A program made the position numbers and the translations under genes. From contig NZ_JMPS01000068.1 in the NCBI RefSeq assembly GCF_000735455.1, forward strand, positions 22,417 to 86,416: DNA of 64,000 nt, written 5' to 3'. The DNA comes from Yokenella regensburgei ATCC 49455 (GTDB lineage: Bacteria; Pseudomonadota; Gammaproteobacteria; Enterobacterales; Enterobacteriaceae). The notes below the pieces were generated by a model, which saw only the letters and a list, made by a program, of their open reading frames with translations, searched no databases and was not told the origin of the DNA. This document shows positions 9,201-22,501 of the stretch, in pieces. The first letter of the stretch is position 1. Each line of letters begins with the position of its first letter.

Positions 9201-9938
9201 TTAACTGTAGAAACTCTGGGCCAGAGAGCCGATCAGCAGCTGCCAACCGTCGACGAGAACAAAGAGCATGAGCTTAAACGGCAAGGCGATAGTCGCTGGC
9301 GGTACCATCATCATCCCGAGTGCCATCAGGACGCTGGCAATAACCAGGTCAATAATCAGGAACGGAATGAAAATGGTAAAACCGATCTGGAATGCGGTTT
9401 TCAGTTCGCTGGTCACATACGCGGGCAGCAGAATCCGCATTGGCACCGCTTCCGGCCCCTGCAACGGGGCGGTGTTGGCCAGGCGGGCGAACAGCGCGAG
9501 ATCCGCCTCACGGGTCTGGCGCAGCATAAACTCACGCAGCGGCTGGGCGCCTTTGTCCAGCGCCTGCTCCATCGAAATCTTATCTTCGCTGAAGGGCTGG
9601 TAGGCGTCGGCATAAATCTTGTCGATAACCGGCGACATGATGAAAAAAGTCAGGAACAGCGCCAGGCCCAGCAGCACCTGGTTAGGCGGTGCCGAAGGGG
9701 TTCCGAGCGCGTTACGCAGCAGACCAAAGACGATGATGATGCGGGTGAAGCTGGTCATCATCAGTAAAATGGCCGGAATAAAGGTCAGCGAGGTAATAAA
9801 AACCAGCGTCTGTACCGGCAGCGACCAGCTCTGACCGCCGCCCGGCAGCGGCTGGCTAACCAGACCCGGCAGTTGGGCAAACGCGGCAGGGGAGAGCAAC
9901 CACAAAGCGGTCAGCGAAAGGGATAACACGCGCTTCAT
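9201..9938 (-). CDS. fliP: flagellar export gate protein FliP
   Basis: Core membrane subunit of the flagellar type III export gate. It has 245 residues with an N-terminal cleavable signal sequence ([14 protein letters not shown]), unusual among export gate proteins but normal for FliP, followed by four membrane helices. The signature [19 protein letters not shown] is intact. Its ATG overlaps the fliO stop codon as TGATG, suggesting translational coupling, and FliO helps FliP fold. Confidence 0.97.
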   Translation of the reverse strand: MKRVLSLSLTALWLLSPAAFAQLPGLVSQPLPGGGQSWSLPVQTLVFITSLTFIPAILLMMTSFTRIIIVFGLLRNALGTPSAPPNQVLLGLALFLTFFIMSPVIDKIYADAYQPFSEDKISMEQALDKGAQPLREFMLRQTREADLALFARLANTAPLQGPEAVPMRILLPAYVTSELKTAFQIGFTIFIPFLIIDLVIASVLMALGMMMVPPATIALPFKLMLFVLVDGWQLLIGSLAQSFYS

Positions 9939-10315
9939 CAGGATCTCCCGGAACGCTTGAGAGTATTTTTTATTATCGAGGCGAAATCGGGTTGGACCGT
10001 TTTCTGTTCTTCGGCAGCGGCTGGTGCAGGCGGCAGCGTATGCAGCAGGGTCACCTGACCCGAGGTCACGCCAAGCACCAGGCGGGCGTCCTCAACGTCA
10101 ACAATGACCACCCGTTCACGTTGGCCCAGCGAAGCGCTGGCGCTGACTTTAAGCCCCCGGTTACCGCCGGATTTAACGCCGCTGAGTCCGACGCGTTTGG
10201 CAAGCCAGGCCGCCGCCAGGATCAGCAAAATAATGCCCAGCAGGGCACCGCTGACCTGAATCAGCGGTGACGAGTTGGGTGTAGCAGGTTGGCTGACGAT
10301 GGCCTGGGTTTTCAT
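9938..10315 (-). CDS. fliO: flagellar export assembly protein FliO
   Basis: Single-pass membrane protein that assists assembly and stability of FliP in the export gate. It has 125 residues (121 in E. coli). One transmembrane helix lies near residues 20-40 ([20 protein letters not shown]), followed by a cytoplasmic beta domain with [12 protein letters not shown]. It starts one base beyond the fliN stop codon and ends in a TGATG overlap with fliP. Confidence 0.95.
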   Translation of the reverse strand: MKTQAIVSQPATPNSSPLIQVSGALLGIILLILAAAWLAKRVGLSGVKSGGNRGLKVSASASLGQRERVVIVDVEDARLVLGVTSGQVTLLHTLPPAPAAAEEQKTVQPDFASIIKNTLKRSGRS

Positions 10316-10316
10316 C

Positions 10317-10730
10317 TTAGCGGCTCAGACGACGCATACGTTCGGACGGGGTGATGATATCGGTGATGCGCACGCCGTACTTATCGGCAACGACCACGAC
10401 TTCACCCTGCGCAATCAGGTAGCCGTTGATGAGAATATCCAGCGGCTCACCGGCCAGACCGTCGAGCGCCACCACGGAACCCTGCGTCAGGCGCAGCAGC
10501 TCTTTGATGGTCATGCGGGTACGACCCAGCTCAACGGTCAGTTTGACCGGAATATCCATGATGAGATCGATATCCTGCAGCGTACCGCTGGCATCGCCAC
10601 CGCCGAGCTGCTGGAACACCGCATCGGCAGCGCTCTTGCTGGTGGTGGTTTTCTGTTCGTTCAGTGCATCAGCCCACAAATCGTCCATTGCTCCGCTGTT
10701 GTCATCGGACGGGGTATTCATATCACTCAT
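10317..10730 (-). CDS. fliN: flagellar C-ring switch protein FliN
   Basis: Cytoplasmic C-ring protein that, with FliM and FliG, sets motor direction and docks the FliH-FliI export ATPase. It has 137 residues as in E. coli. The acidic, variable N-terminus is followed by the SpoA/surface presentation domain (residues 55-130) with VKLTVELGRTRMTIKELL. It overlaps the end of fliM by four bases (ATGA). Confidence 0.97.
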   Translation of the reverse strand: MSDMNTPSDDNSGAMDDLWADALNEQKTTTSKSAADAVFQQLGGGDASGTLQDIDLIMDIPVKLTVELGRTRMTIKELLRLTQGSVVALDGLAGEPLDILINGYLIAQGEVVVVADKYGVRITDIITPSERMRRLSR

Positions 10731-11731
10731 TTGGGCTGTTCCTCATTCAGCGAATTCAGTATCGGATTAATCAAATGCTCTACGCGTAACGCGTATTGAC
10801 CGTTCAATGTGCCGTACTGGCTGGTCAACACCGGTACACCATCCACGTGGGCAATAATGCGGTCAGGTTTTTCGATCGGCAGCACGTCACCCGGTGACAG
10901 CTTCAGGATCTGCGACAACCGCATCGAGATATCGGCAAAGTTCGCCACCAGCTCCAGCTCGGAGTGCTGCACCTGGCGTACCAGGTTTTCACGCCAGTTC
11001 TGGTCTTCGCTGCGGGAGTTTTCCAGCGGCGGGTTAACCAGCACTTCGCGCAGCGGCTCAATCATGCTGAACGGCAGGCAAATATTGAACTCCCCGGTCA
11101 GGTTGCCAATTTCGACATGGAACGGCGTATTGACCACAATGTCGTTCGGAGAGGTGGTGATATTGGTAAATTTCACCTGCATTTCGGAACGCACATACTC
11201 CACTTCCAGTGGGTTGATGGCTTTCCAGGCATCGCTGTAACCTTCGAGCGCCAGCTTCAGCATGCGGTTAATCACGCGCTGTTCGGTATGGGTGAACTCG
11301 CGGCCTTCCACTTTGGTCGGGAAGCGGCCGTCACCACCAAACAGGTTGTCCACCGCAATGAACACCAGGCTTGGTGAGAACACGAACAGCCCGGTACCGC
11401 GCAGCGGCTTCAGGTGGATCAGGTTAAGGTTGGTTGGCACCGGCAGATTGCGGGCAAACTCATGATACGGCTGAATGCGAATTGCACCGACGGTGATGTC
11501 CGGGCTACGACGCAGCAGGTTGAACAAGCCCATACGGAACTGACGGGCAAAACGTTCGTTGATGATTTCCAGCGCCTGCAGGCGCTCACGCACCACGCGA
11601 CGCTGGGTATTAGGATCGTAGGGACGAATATCGCTGTCGCTGACTTTCCCTGATTTGGGTTCGTCTGCATTGTCGCTGTCGCCGTTAAGCAGTGCGTCGA
11701 TTTCGGCCTGAGAAAGAATACTATCGCCCAT
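10727..11731 (-). CDS. fliM: flagellar C-ring switch protein FliM
   Basis: C-ring switch protein that binds phosphorylated CheY through its extreme N-terminus (MGDSILSQAEIDALLNGD, the conserved CheY-binding peptide) and FliG through its middle CheC-like domain. A C-terminal SpoA domain resembling FliN follows. It has 334 residues, identical to E. coli, with the middle-domain GGDGRFPT loop intact. It begins four bases after fliL. Confidence 0.97.
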   Translation of the reverse strand: MGDSILSQAEIDALLNGDSDNADEPKSGKVSDSDIRPYDPNTQRRVVRERLQALEIINERFARQFRMGLFNLLRRSPDITVGAIRIQPYHEFARNLPVPTNLNLIHLKPLRGTGLFVFSPSLVFIAVDNLFGGDGRFPTKVEGREFTHTEQRVINRMLKLALEGYSDAWKAINPLEVEYVRSEMQVKFTNITTSPNDIVVNTPFHVEIGNLTGEFNICLPFSMIEPLREVLVNPPLENSRSEDQNWRENLVRQVQHSELELVANFADISMRLSQILKLSPGDVLPIEKPDRIIAHVDGVPVLTSQYGTLNGQYALRVEHLINPILNSLNEEQPK

Positions 11732-11735
11732 GGGA

Positions 11736-12203
11736 TTACCGCAGAATGAAAGCTGTATACAGAACGTCAGTCACTTCCTGCTTCGGTTGACCTGCAACCA
11801 GCGGCTGGGCAAGCGTGCTCTTGATAGCGTCGACCAGTTTTTGTTTGCCGGTATCGGTGGCAAGGTCGGTTGCATTTTGACGAGAGAACAGCAGCAGCAG
11901 GCGGCTACGAACTTCCGGCAGATACTCGCTCAGGCGCAGGCGGGTGGCTTCATCCTTCAGGCGCAGCGTGATCCCGACGTACAGCACGCGGTCAGCATCG
12001 CCAAGGTTAACGGTGAAGGTATCAAGCGCATAGAACACAGGCGCAGGCGGCGGCGGAACCTCTTGTTTCGCGCTCGCGGCGGGGTGTTGCTGCAAACGCC
12101 AATAACTATATCCCGCGGTGGCGCAGGCGGCGAGCGTCACCAGCACTAACAACGGGATCCAGATTGAGCGTTTACGTTTTTTACTGAGAGCAGAGTCTGT
12201 CAT
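11736..12203 (-). CDS. fliL: flagellar basal body protein FliL
   Basis: Inner-membrane protein around the MS-ring that supports stator function and swarming torque. It has 155 residues (154 in E. coli), one transmembrane segment near residues 15-36 and a periplasmic domain with the invariant [20 protein letters not shown]. It is the first gene of fliLMNOPQR. The 100-base gap to fliK contains a long inverted repeat and should carry the operon promoter. Confidence 0.96.
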   Translation of the reverse strand: MTDSALSKKRKRSIWIPLLVLVTLAACATAGYSYWRLQQHPAASAKQEVPPPPAPVFYALDTFTVNLGDADRVLYVGITLRLKDEATRLRLSEYLPEVRSRLLLLFSRQNATDLATDTGKQKLVDAIKSTLAQPLVAGQPKQEVTDVLYTAFILR

Positions 12204-12235
12204 CTGTTACGGTCATCCTGTTTACAGCTTATGGT

Positions 12236-12290
12236 GTGATTATCCCGTCTCCCGCGCGCGTCAAAGCGTGGAAAAGACGGGAATAATCAC
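12236..12290. repeat. long inverted repeat between fliK and fliL
   Basis: GTGATTATCCCGTCT (12236-12250) pairs with AGACGGGAATAATCAC (12275-12290), a 15-bp stem with one bulged base and a 24-base GC-rich loop. No T-run follows on the minus strand. It may slow transcription between the two flagellar operons or protect the 3' end of the fliFGHIJK message. Confidence 0.7.
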
Positions 12291-12303
12291 GTTACCTCTG
12301 GCG

Positions 12304-13530
12304 TTAGGCGAACGTATCGACCGCGCCAGTGCCTCGAGTGAGAGATTGCAGGCTGGCAGGCGCAAGCAGCGTGTCGTCTTCTTCAGCCGCGGCGGAGCCC
12401 TGAGCAGAAGAGCGGGATGCGTTCTGCTGCTGCGAGAACGACTGCTGTTGCTGCCCGGAGAAACTCTCGCTGCTGATGTTGCTTTGCCCCAGCTGAATGC
12501 CGCTTTCCGCAAGATGCGTGCGAAGGGTGGGCAGGGCGGCTTCCAGCGCCGCGCGAACGTGGCTGTGTGGTGAAACCATCTGCAGCTGGGCCTGATTGTC
12601 GTCAAGCTTGAGGGAAATATGGATCTGCCCCAGGTCTTCCGGGTGCAGACGCAGTTCGGCGGACTGCTGTCCCTGACGAGTAAACAGCGTGATGTGCTGG
12701 CTAACGTTCTGCTGCCAGTCCGGGCTACCCAGCGGTGCGCTGATGGTTGGGGTCGGCACGCTGGCGACCGCCGCAGGCTGCGCGGTGGCAGGACTCATCA
12801 TCGGTGCGACGGGCGTGGTAGACGCGGTGGGCGTGGGCGCGCTTTCAGCCTCCGCCTTCACGGCCGCAGTGGCCGCCAGCGGGGAGTTTTGTGTCAGTGT
12901 TGGATTTTCACCGGCTTTTGCCGCCAGCGGTGCGTTTTTGCCTTCACCTTTACCCGGGAGCTCTGTGGCGGCCAGTGATGTCCCGCTTTGAGCCGCGGTG
13001 CTGGCAAGTCCGGACAGGGTGACGTTAGCCTGTGCGGATGGTGTGGTCGCCGGTACGTTCAATGTTTGCGCCTGCGGCAGCATCGCCATCAGCGCGCTTA
13101 AGCCTGCAAGGTCGTCTTCGCGCAGGCCGCGGGCATCAGATTTCAGCCCCGTTTTCACGTCAGCCTGTGCCAGAGTCTTTGCCGCATCCGTGTTGGCCAG
13201 CGGTGCGGTGAGCGAGGCCAGCAGCGCCTGCGCATCGCTCAGCGTTTCGGCATCTGACTTGCTGAGCGCAGCTTCAGGATGCTCCTGAGCCTGGCCCAAC
13301 AGCTGGTTGAGCTTCTGGGCACCGGCCCTGGCGTCGCCTTTGGCAAGGCCCGCGGCGGCATTTTGCAAATCGGTCAGCGTCAGCGCAGTTTTACCATCGC
13401 CGCCTGTTTTGGCAGAAAGTGCTCCCGCCAGCAGCGAGAGAAAATCCTGCGCGTCACCGGGGAGCTTCGCCGTTTGCCCGGCGGCGGAGACGTCGGTATC
13501 GCTAAGGATAATTTTCGGCAAGCTAATCAT
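12304..13530 (-). CDS. fliK: hook-length control protein FliK
   Basis: Secreted ruler protein that measures hook length and switches the export gate from hook to filament substrates. From the ATG at 13530 (start [15 protein letters not shown], four-base ATGA overlap with fliJ) it has 408 residues, longer than the 375 of E. coli. The extra length is in the Ala/Thr/Pro-rich middle. The C-terminal switch domain is conserved, including [25 protein letters not shown] sequence around residues 280-330, followed by a Gln/Ser-rich stretch. The frame is open upstream to 13641, but that would run deep into fliJ. Confidence 0.95.
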   Translation of the reverse strand: MISLPKIILSDTDVSAAGQTAKLPGDAQDFLSLLAGALSAKTGGDGKTALTLTDLQNAAAGLAKGDARAGAQKLNQLLGQAQEHPEAALSKSDAETLSDAQALLASLTAPLANTDAAKTLAQADVKTGLKSDARGLREDDLAGLSALMAMLPQAQTLNVPATTPSAQANVTLSGLASTAAQSGTSLAATELPGKGEGKNAPLAAKAGENPTLTQNSPLAATAAVKAEAESAPTPTASTTPVAPMMSPATAQPAAVASVPTPTISAPLGSPDWQQNVSQHITLFTRQGQQSAELRLHPEDLGQIHISLKLDDNQAQLQMVSPHSHVRAALEAALPTLRTHLAESGIQLGQSNISSESFSGQQQQSFSQQQNASRSSAQGSAAAEEDDTLLAPASLQSLTRGTGAVDTFA

Positions 13531-13970
13531 TCTGGTTTCCTTAAGGTTGCTCGTTGGGCGAATTCGTCCATTTTTTTCTGGTCCAGACGGTTTTCTGCCA
13601 GCAGTTCGGCGGCAGCCTGTCTGTCCTGCAGCGTTTGCCATGCCTGTAAACGCTGTTTTTTCTCACGCCAGAAGGTCAGGGCCTGGCTGACACGGCTCTC
13701 CCACTGGGAAAGCTGTTCACGGTGCTGGTCGATGGCCTTTTCAAGCGTAGCAATAAACTGCTGATAGTTTTGCCAGCGCAGGCTGCCGATCCCTCGCGTC
13801 ATGTCACCGGCAAGGTTGTTCTGGTACTCAAGCTGATAATCCATCAGCATTTTCAGCTGCTCTTCCGCTTGCTGAAACCCGCGACGCATTTCGCCTAAGC
13901 GCAGCGCGGCGTTATCCACTTCTTTTTCGGCCAGACCTTTTAATGTCGTTAATGCACCATGTTGCGCCAT
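13527..13970 (-). CDS. fliJ: flagellar export chaperone FliJ
   Basis: Coiled-coil protein that sits in the centre of the FliI ATPase hexamer, like the gamma subunit of F1-ATPase, and links it to the export gate. It has 147 residues, the E. coli length, almost entirely helical and charged, with heptad-like patterns through residues 10-130. It lies between fliI (21-base gap) and fliK (four-base overlap). Confidence 0.96.
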   Translation of the reverse strand: MAQHGALTTLKGLAEKEVDNAALRLGEMRRGFQQAEEQLKMLMDYQLEYQNNLAGDMTRGIGSLRWQNYQQFIATLEKAIDQHREQLSQWESRVSQALTFWREKKQRLQAWQTLQDRQAAAELLAENRLDQKKMDEFAQRATLRKPE

Positions 13971-13991
13971 AATCGCAGACCTCCTGCTTCA

Positions 13992-15361
13992 TCACGCCGT
14001 AGGGAAAATCAGTTCCAGCGCCTGCAGCGAATCGTCCCAGTCCGAACGTTCAAAAATGCCCTGCTGTAAGAAAGCTTCCAGCTGTGGCCAGAGCGTTATC
14101 GCTTTGTCGAGCATCGGGTCGCTGCCCTTGGCATAGGCCCCGACGCTGACCAGGTCACGGTTACGCTGGAAACTGGAGAGCAGCTGTTTGAAGTGACGGA
14201 CGCGGGCGTAGTGCTCTTCGGTAATGAGCGATGTCATTGCACGGCTGATCGAGGCTTCTATATCAATCGCCGGATAGTGACCGGCTTCGGCCAGGCGACG
14301 CGAGAGCACCACGTGACCGTCAAGGATGGCGCGCGCCGAGTCGGCGATCGGATCCTGCTGATCGTCACCTTCGGTAAGCACCGTATAAAACGCGGTAATC
14401 GAGCCACCGCCGCTGATACCATTCCCGGCGCGTTCAACCAGCGCTGGCAGTTTGGCAAATACGGAAGGCGGATAGCCTTTGGTGGCCGGTGGCTCACCGA
14501 TGGCCAGCGCAATTTCACGCTGGGCCATGGCGTAGCGGGTCAGGGAATCCATGATCAGCAGCACGTGCTGCCCGCGGTCACGGAAATCTTCGGCGATGCG
14601 CGTGGCATAGGCGGCACCCTGCATACGCAGCAGGGGAGAAACGTCCGCCGGTGCGGCGACCACCACGGAGCGGGCGCGACCGTCGGCACCGAGAATGTTT
14701 TCAATAAAGTCTTTAACTTCGCGACCACGCTCGCCGATGAGCCCCACGACGATAACGTCGGCCTGGGTGTAGCGTGCCATCATGCCAAGCAGCACGCTTT
14801 TACCCACGCCGGAACCGGCGAACAGGCCCATACGCTGGCCACGGCCAACGGTGAGCAGGGCGTTAATCGGGCGAACCCCGGTATCCAGCACGTGCTCAAT
14901 GGCGGTACGCTGCAGTGGGTTAAACGGCGGGGTGATAAGCGCGCCGGTCTCGGTAGTGTCGGGCGCAGGCAGGCCATCCAGCGGCTTACCGCTGCCGTCG
15001 AGCACGCGACCGAGCAGAGCAGGGCCAAGGGGCAGCTGTTTGCCGCTTTGCAGGCCGTCGCCCGTGCTGTTGCGGGCGTACACGCGCGCACCGGGCAGAA
15101 CACCTTCCACTTCTTCAAGCGGCATCAGGAACAGGCGATGGCCATTAAAGCCCACCACTTCGCTTTCCACTTCCTGAGTTTCAGTGCCATCCTGACGTTC
15201 AATAATGCAGGTTGCACCGAGCGGCAGCTGAAGCCCGGTGGCTTCGAGCACCAGCCCGGTTGCGCGGGTTAAGCGCCCGTAGCGACGAACCGCAGGCAGC
15301 TGCGCCATGCGGGTTTCGAAGTTGTCGAGGGTCGTGAGCCAGCGGGTCAGACGTGCAGTCA

Positions 15362-15362
<1 letters not shown>
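13992..15362 (-). CDS. fliI: flagellum-specific export ATPase FliI
   Basis: ATPase of the flagellar type III export apparatus, homologous to the F1 beta subunit. The Walker A motif [11 protein letters not shown], the Walker B strand [13 protein letters not shown] and the catalytic GERGREV are all present. From the ATG at 15362 it has 456 residues (457 in E. coli) and starts [15 protein letters not shown]. The start overlaps the fliH stop as TGATG. A longer frame to 15392 would only add unrelated residues inside fliH. The 359-residue ORF on the opposite strand is a shadow. Confidence 0.97.
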
Positions 15363-18718
<3,356 letters not shown>

Positions 18719-18933
18719 TGCGCACCTCGTAAATCCTGGCCAGTGGCGAAAAAGAGATTGAGAAACAAAACAGACTCCCGGGTCGACAAACGCATAAAAA
18801 AAGCTATGCCATTATTTGATGCTTCAGAATTTTTGATGGGCCAAATAACCCGTTTTTTGTCGCTAATTAGCGCCTTTATCTCATTGACAAGCTGGTAATC
18901 TCAGCCCCAGAAATTCATAAAAGAGGAAAGATC

Positions 18934-19245
18934 ATGGCTGTTCAGGGTATCGAGGGCGTACTGAGCCAGATGCAGATGACGGCGAGCGTCGCGCGCAATC
19001 AGGCCGTTGAAGCACCGCAGGGCGTCAGCTTTGCCGGGCAGCTTACCGCTGCGCTGGACCGCATCAGCGACACGCAAACCGCGGCACGTGCACAGGCAGA
19101 AAAGTTTTCACTGGGTGAACCCGGCGTTGCGCTCAACGACGTGATGACCGATCTGCAAAAATCGTCTGTTTCACTGCAGATGGGGATTCAGGTGCGCAAC
19201 AAGCTGGTAACGGCGTATCAGGAAATGATGTCCATGCAGGTGTAG
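18934..19245 (+). CDS. fliE: flagellar rod adaptor protein FliE
   Basis: Small rod protein at the MS-ring/rod junction, exported early by the flagellar type III system. It has 103 residues (104 in E. coli), starts [17 protein letters not shown] and ends [17 protein letters not shown], both typical. AGAGGAAAG lies upstream of the ATG. It is a monocistronic gene divergent from fliF; the 215-base gap between them should carry the FlhDC-dependent class II promoters of both, which I could not pinpoint. Confidence 0.96.
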   Translation: MAVQGIEGVLSQMQMTASVARNQAVEAPQGVSFAGQLTAALDRISDTQTAARAQAEKFSLGEPGVALNDVMTDLQKSSVSLQMGIQVRNKLVTAYQEMMSMQV

Positions 19246-19267
19246 GTATCGTCCTGGTAGTTATATT

Positions 19268-19306
19268 CGTTTGCCCCACAGTCATCCGATATAGATGGGG
19301 CAAACG
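19268..19306. terminator. hairpin downstream of fliE
   Basis: CGTTTGCCCCA (19268-19278) pairs perfectly with TGGGGCAAACG (19296-19306) around a 17-base loop, 22 bases past the fliE stop. No clear T-run follows. The rest of the 19246-19689 gap is AT-rich and shows nothing else I can support. Confidence 0.55.
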
Positions 19307-19689
19307 CTGAAAATTGCTCCTCAAATACATTCTTTTAATGCAGTTTGAACATAAACCTTGTTCCGGATGGCTCGTTATTAGAAGATCAAATGAAATCCTG
19401 TAGTCAAGATTTCTGTAACGCGCTGTTAGCCGCCTTCACCTGGCAACATTACTGCAGTCGCCTTCGTAAGATAATTGCCTGAAATTCAAAGAATCACCAC
19501 TTTATTTCAGAGCCTGATGACTACGTGATTACTTTGTGCCGGTGATTAGACATAAATTGTGGCGCGTGACTGCACCTGGAGTACGATTGTTGGTACTTCA
19601 TGGGTTTGTTGACCACTATTCGCCTACCTGTAATAATCCGGCAACTACTGAAACGTTAAACGTGCAATAATTGTCATGTTCAGGTGTTC

Positions 19690-20838
19690 ATGCAAAACGA
19701 AAAACGTAATATAGAGTTTATTCAGGCACTTCGCGGTATCGCTGCGCTCGCTGTAGTTTTACGGCATGCTGCAGAGTTCATTCCCGGCATCATTGTCTAT
19801 GATACGAAAGCTATCTCCTGGATGCTTTTCTGGGGTGGTGCAGGATTCGGAGTTGATCTGTTTTTTATCATTAGCGGTTTCATAATGGTATGCACGACAT
19901 GGAGTGGGGACGGCTCTATCCGTTATACCATTGAGTTTTATATTAAGCGTTTTACCAGAATCTTTCCCGTATACACAACATTAACATTAATATCCATTTT
20001 TACACTTCATGGTGGGATGGCGTTTTTCGATTCGGGGAGTAATGTTAATTCATTATTCAAAGCGTTACTTTTCCTTCCACAAGGTGACATTTCTGCTAAA
20101 CCTGTATACGGCGTTGCACCATTGTTTGTTGGATGGACGCTGAACTATGAAATGTATTTTTATCTCATATTTGGTGCCAGTTTGCTTCTTGGACGGGCAC
20201 GCTGGATCGCGCTTGCTACAGTTGCAGTGATGACATTAGTTGTATTGCCATACTTAACTACAGGTTCAGTAACTGCAAGCGTTTATCCGGATTATGCCTA
20301 TTCATTTTTTTATCTTAATATCATTTCTAATCCAATTATTTGGCTGTTCATTGCCGGAGTAGGAATTGCTTTGATATATAAATCAAAAGTTAGAGTTGAA
20401 AGTCAGTTTTGGTGTCTGATCCTGGTGTCAACGGCTACAGCTTTTACAATATACCAGTATTTATCGTGGTACAGAGCGGATCATGGTATTTTTATGTGGG
20501 GTATATCTCTAGTCCCGCTTGTATTATCACTAGCGATCGCTAGTAAAACCATCCGAATCCCTGCACCTCATGTTTTTACTTACCTTGGTGATATATCATT
20601 TTCACTCTATCTGGTACATTTACCTGTCAAAGGGGCGCTTGATATAGTTTTCAGATATATTGGTGCGGTACCTGAGGGAGCTCCATTTTTTGTCTTAATG
20701 GTCCTGATGTCGATTATTGCTGCAGCAATCTCACATCGTTATTTGGAACAATCACTTGCTAATTGGCTTAAGTCAAAAATACTCACCGAATTCCAACATC
20801 GATTTGGAAAGATTGGTCAAGATGTCTTGATGAAATAA
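19690..20838 (+). CDS. acyltransferase-3 family membrane protein (OafA/YrhL-like)
   Basis: Multi-pass membrane O-acyltransferase, 382 residues. The N-terminal signature NIEFIQALRGIAALAVVLRH with its Arg-His pair, then FGVDLFFIISGFIM and FYIKRFTRIFPVY, identify the family, which transfers acyl groups (usually acetyl) to O-antigen, exopolysaccharide or similar glycans. About ten hydrophobic segments follow. The ATG at 19690 is preferred over an in-frame GTG two codons earlier. Base composition is clearly more AT-rich than the flagellar genes, and E. coli has unrelated genes (yedE/F/K/L/N) at this site, so it is probably acquired. The substrate is unknown; the convergent polymerase-like gene suggests a surface polysaccharide. 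Confidence 0.8.
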   Translation: MQNEKRNIEFIQALRGIAALAVVLRHAAEFIPGIIVYDTKAISWMLFWGGAGFGVDLFFIISGFIMVCTTWSGDGSIRYTIEFYIKRFTRIFPVYTTLTLISIFTLHGGMAFFDSGSNVNSLFKALLFLPQGDISAKPVYGVAPLFVGWTLNYEMYFYLIFGASLLLGRARWIALATVAVMTLVVLPYLTTGSVTASVYPDYAYSFFYLNIISNPIIWLFIAGVGIALIYKSKVRVESQFWCLILVSTATAFTIYQYLSWYRADHGIFMWGISLVPLVLSLAIASKTIRIPAPHVFTYLGDISFSLYLVHLPVKGALDIVFRYIGAVPEGAPFFVLMVLMSIIAAAISHRYLEQSLANWLKSKILTEFQHRFGKIGQDVLMK

Positions 20839-20851
20839 AAATAAGACAGAA

Positions 20852-20888
20852 TAAAGGGATACCCATTTAGAACTGGATATCCCTTTTT
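20852..20888. terminator. bidirectional terminator between the acyltransferase and polymerase-like genes
   Basis: AAAGGGATACCC and GGATATCCCTTTTT flank a ten-base loop. The stem is A-rich on the left and T-rich on the right, so it can terminate both convergent genes. Confidence 0.8.
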
Positions 20889-20890
20889 AC

Positions 20891-22156
20891 TCAAGCCAGA
20901 TTTTCGGAAAAGTTGTTTTTTCGTCTGAATGTTGGTGCCAGCATGATTCGTTGCATGATGAACCATGCCACCAGGTACAACTCTCCGTGAAGCGGAACCA
21001 TATACATCGTTATTGTGGCCTGCGCCGCCATTGAAAATGCAAAGACGCTGTTAGGGTTGCGTCTAAAGAATTCATAAGCTGACCACGACATAAAGCCGAC
21101 AAACAGGCCGGAGAGCATCACACCAACCCATTCAAAATCAAGATACAGGAATGACCAGGAACTGAAAGCAGGGTAATAACCTTGATCCGCAGCACCTGGA
21201 TATAAAGCTTCCTGGATCATTAACTGACCGTAAATAACGGGCTTATCTGGATCTATAAATCGTGGAATGTATCCCCAGAAGCTACTCAGGAATGACTCAC
21301 CTAGCTTCGGACCAACCTTATCGTAGTTACCAACAAAATCAATTGTTTTCTGGAAGTAATCGAAGTACGCCAATGCGCCAAAAATATTATTTGTAGTTCC
21401 TTGAATTAGCTGGATTGCTAAGAATAAAGAAAGTAGCGATACGCCAATCAATGCAAATTTTGAGAGCTTTATTTGTTTTATAAAATGAGAATAGTAAAAT
21501 ATTATAATTAAAACGATGATTAGGATGTTTTGTTTTGAACCGGTAAAGTAGCTAATGGCTAAACAAAACAACACATATGGAGAAATCTTAAGCAGTTCAC
21601 GTAAAGAAGTCGGTTTTCTCGTATAAAGAATATAAATCATGAAAAGCGATATGCTCCATACCCAGAAAAGGTAGAAGTTGCCAGCTCCAAATTTATTTTC
21701 AATATATGCATCCCTTGGGGATAAGAACCACTTTTCTCCACCACCACCCACTTTGGCCAGCATGATGAAGTTAACTGCCATAAATGTTATTATCATAAAT
21801 GCAGATAATCCACTTTTCTTCATTACCCGGTCAGAATCATTCAGTCGGAAGCAATAAATAAAGCCTTTAAATACAGAATACGCATGCTCTGATCTAAGGA
21901 AAAATGGTGCGATAAAACAAAATACATATAGGAAATGTAGCAGAAGTGCGTGAGTTATATCGCTGTCTTTAAAAGCAGTAGCGCCACCAATAAATAGCAT
22001 TGCGCAGCTAAGAATTACCCTTAGCCCACTATCAAAAGCAAGATAGTAGGATGCCGGATTAAATGGATTTCCGTAATACTTTGAAAACAAAACGATCAAA
22101 GAAAATACAAAAATTGCCATTGCCGACAGTGTAATATATGAAAGTATGTAATCCAT
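20891..22156 (-). CDS. putative oligosaccharide repeat unit polymerase (Wzy-like)
   Basis: A 421-residue protein with ten or more hydrophobic helices spread over its whole length and a longer polar segment around residues 270-330 between late helices, the layout of O-antigen or exopolysaccharide polymerases. Helix-flanking SYFTGSKQNIL and the C-terminal FVGFMSWSAYEFFRRN resemble that group, but there is no diagnostic catalytic motif, so the call rests on topology and faint family resemblance. It is strongly AT-rich. No sugar transferases or flippase lie nearby, so if it is a polymerase it must act on repeat units made elsewhere. Alternatives are another polytopic glycan ligase or a protein of unknown function. 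Confidence 0.55.
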   Translation of the reverse strand: MDYILSYITLSAMAIFVFSLIVLFSKYYGNPFNPASYYLAFDSGLRVILSCAMLFIGGATAFKDSDITHALLLHFLYVFCFIAPFFLRSEHAYSVFKGFIYCFRLNDSDRVMKKSGLSAFMIITFMAVNFIMLAKVGGGGEKWFLSPRDAYIENKFGAGNFYLFWVWSISLFMIYILYTRKPTSLRELLKISPYVLFCLAISYFTGSKQNILIIVLIIIFYYSHFIKQIKLSKFALIGVSLLSLFLAIQLIQGTTNNIFGALAYFDYFQKTIDFVGNYDKVGPKLGESFLSSFWGYIPRFIDPDKPVIYGQLMIQEALYPGAADQGYYPAFSSWSFLYLDFEWVGVMLSGLFVGFMSWSAYEFFRRNPNSVFAFSMAAQATITMYMVPLHGELYLVAWFIMQRIMLAPTFRRKNNFSENLA

Positions 22157-22501
22157 GGTGTTTTCTTTGTGTCAGACGTTATACGAAATTTAACATGGAG
22201 GCATAGATAAGTCCAACGGCAACCTTGGTCACAAAATGGCCATCATGGGGCTCCATAGCCGGAATGTTTAGACGATGCCAGCAATCTACTGACAAAGATA
22301 TGAGATTATAGCCAGATATAGAGTACAAGTTATGAATTGAGAAAAAACTTGTGCGTGGAAACAGTTAGTAGGACTTTAAGAACACGTAAAAGGACGTGTA
22401 ATGGGATGGCACGGAAGTAGTTCCAACGAACCCGCCCGAAACACTGGCGCTGTTAATCCGTTAATGCCACAATATTTTTTTCTCCGTTTGCAGGAAAAGT
22501 G
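22157..22501. other. 345-base gap upstream of yedD
   Basis: AT-rich intergenic sequence at the edge of the acquired pair. I looked for a JUMPstart/ops element, which often precedes polysaccharide genes, and for insertion sequence ends, and saw neither. It should hold the promoters of the divergent polymerase-like gene and yedD. Confidence 0.4.

Noticed and set aside
14193..15272. 359-codon plus-strand ORF across fliI
   Set aside because: It lies wholly antisense to the conserved fliI gene, has no family-like motifs, and is open only because of GC-rich codon structure.
22157..22501. JUMPstart/ops element for the polymerase-like gene
   Set aside because: No GGCGGTAGC-type core is present in the gap.
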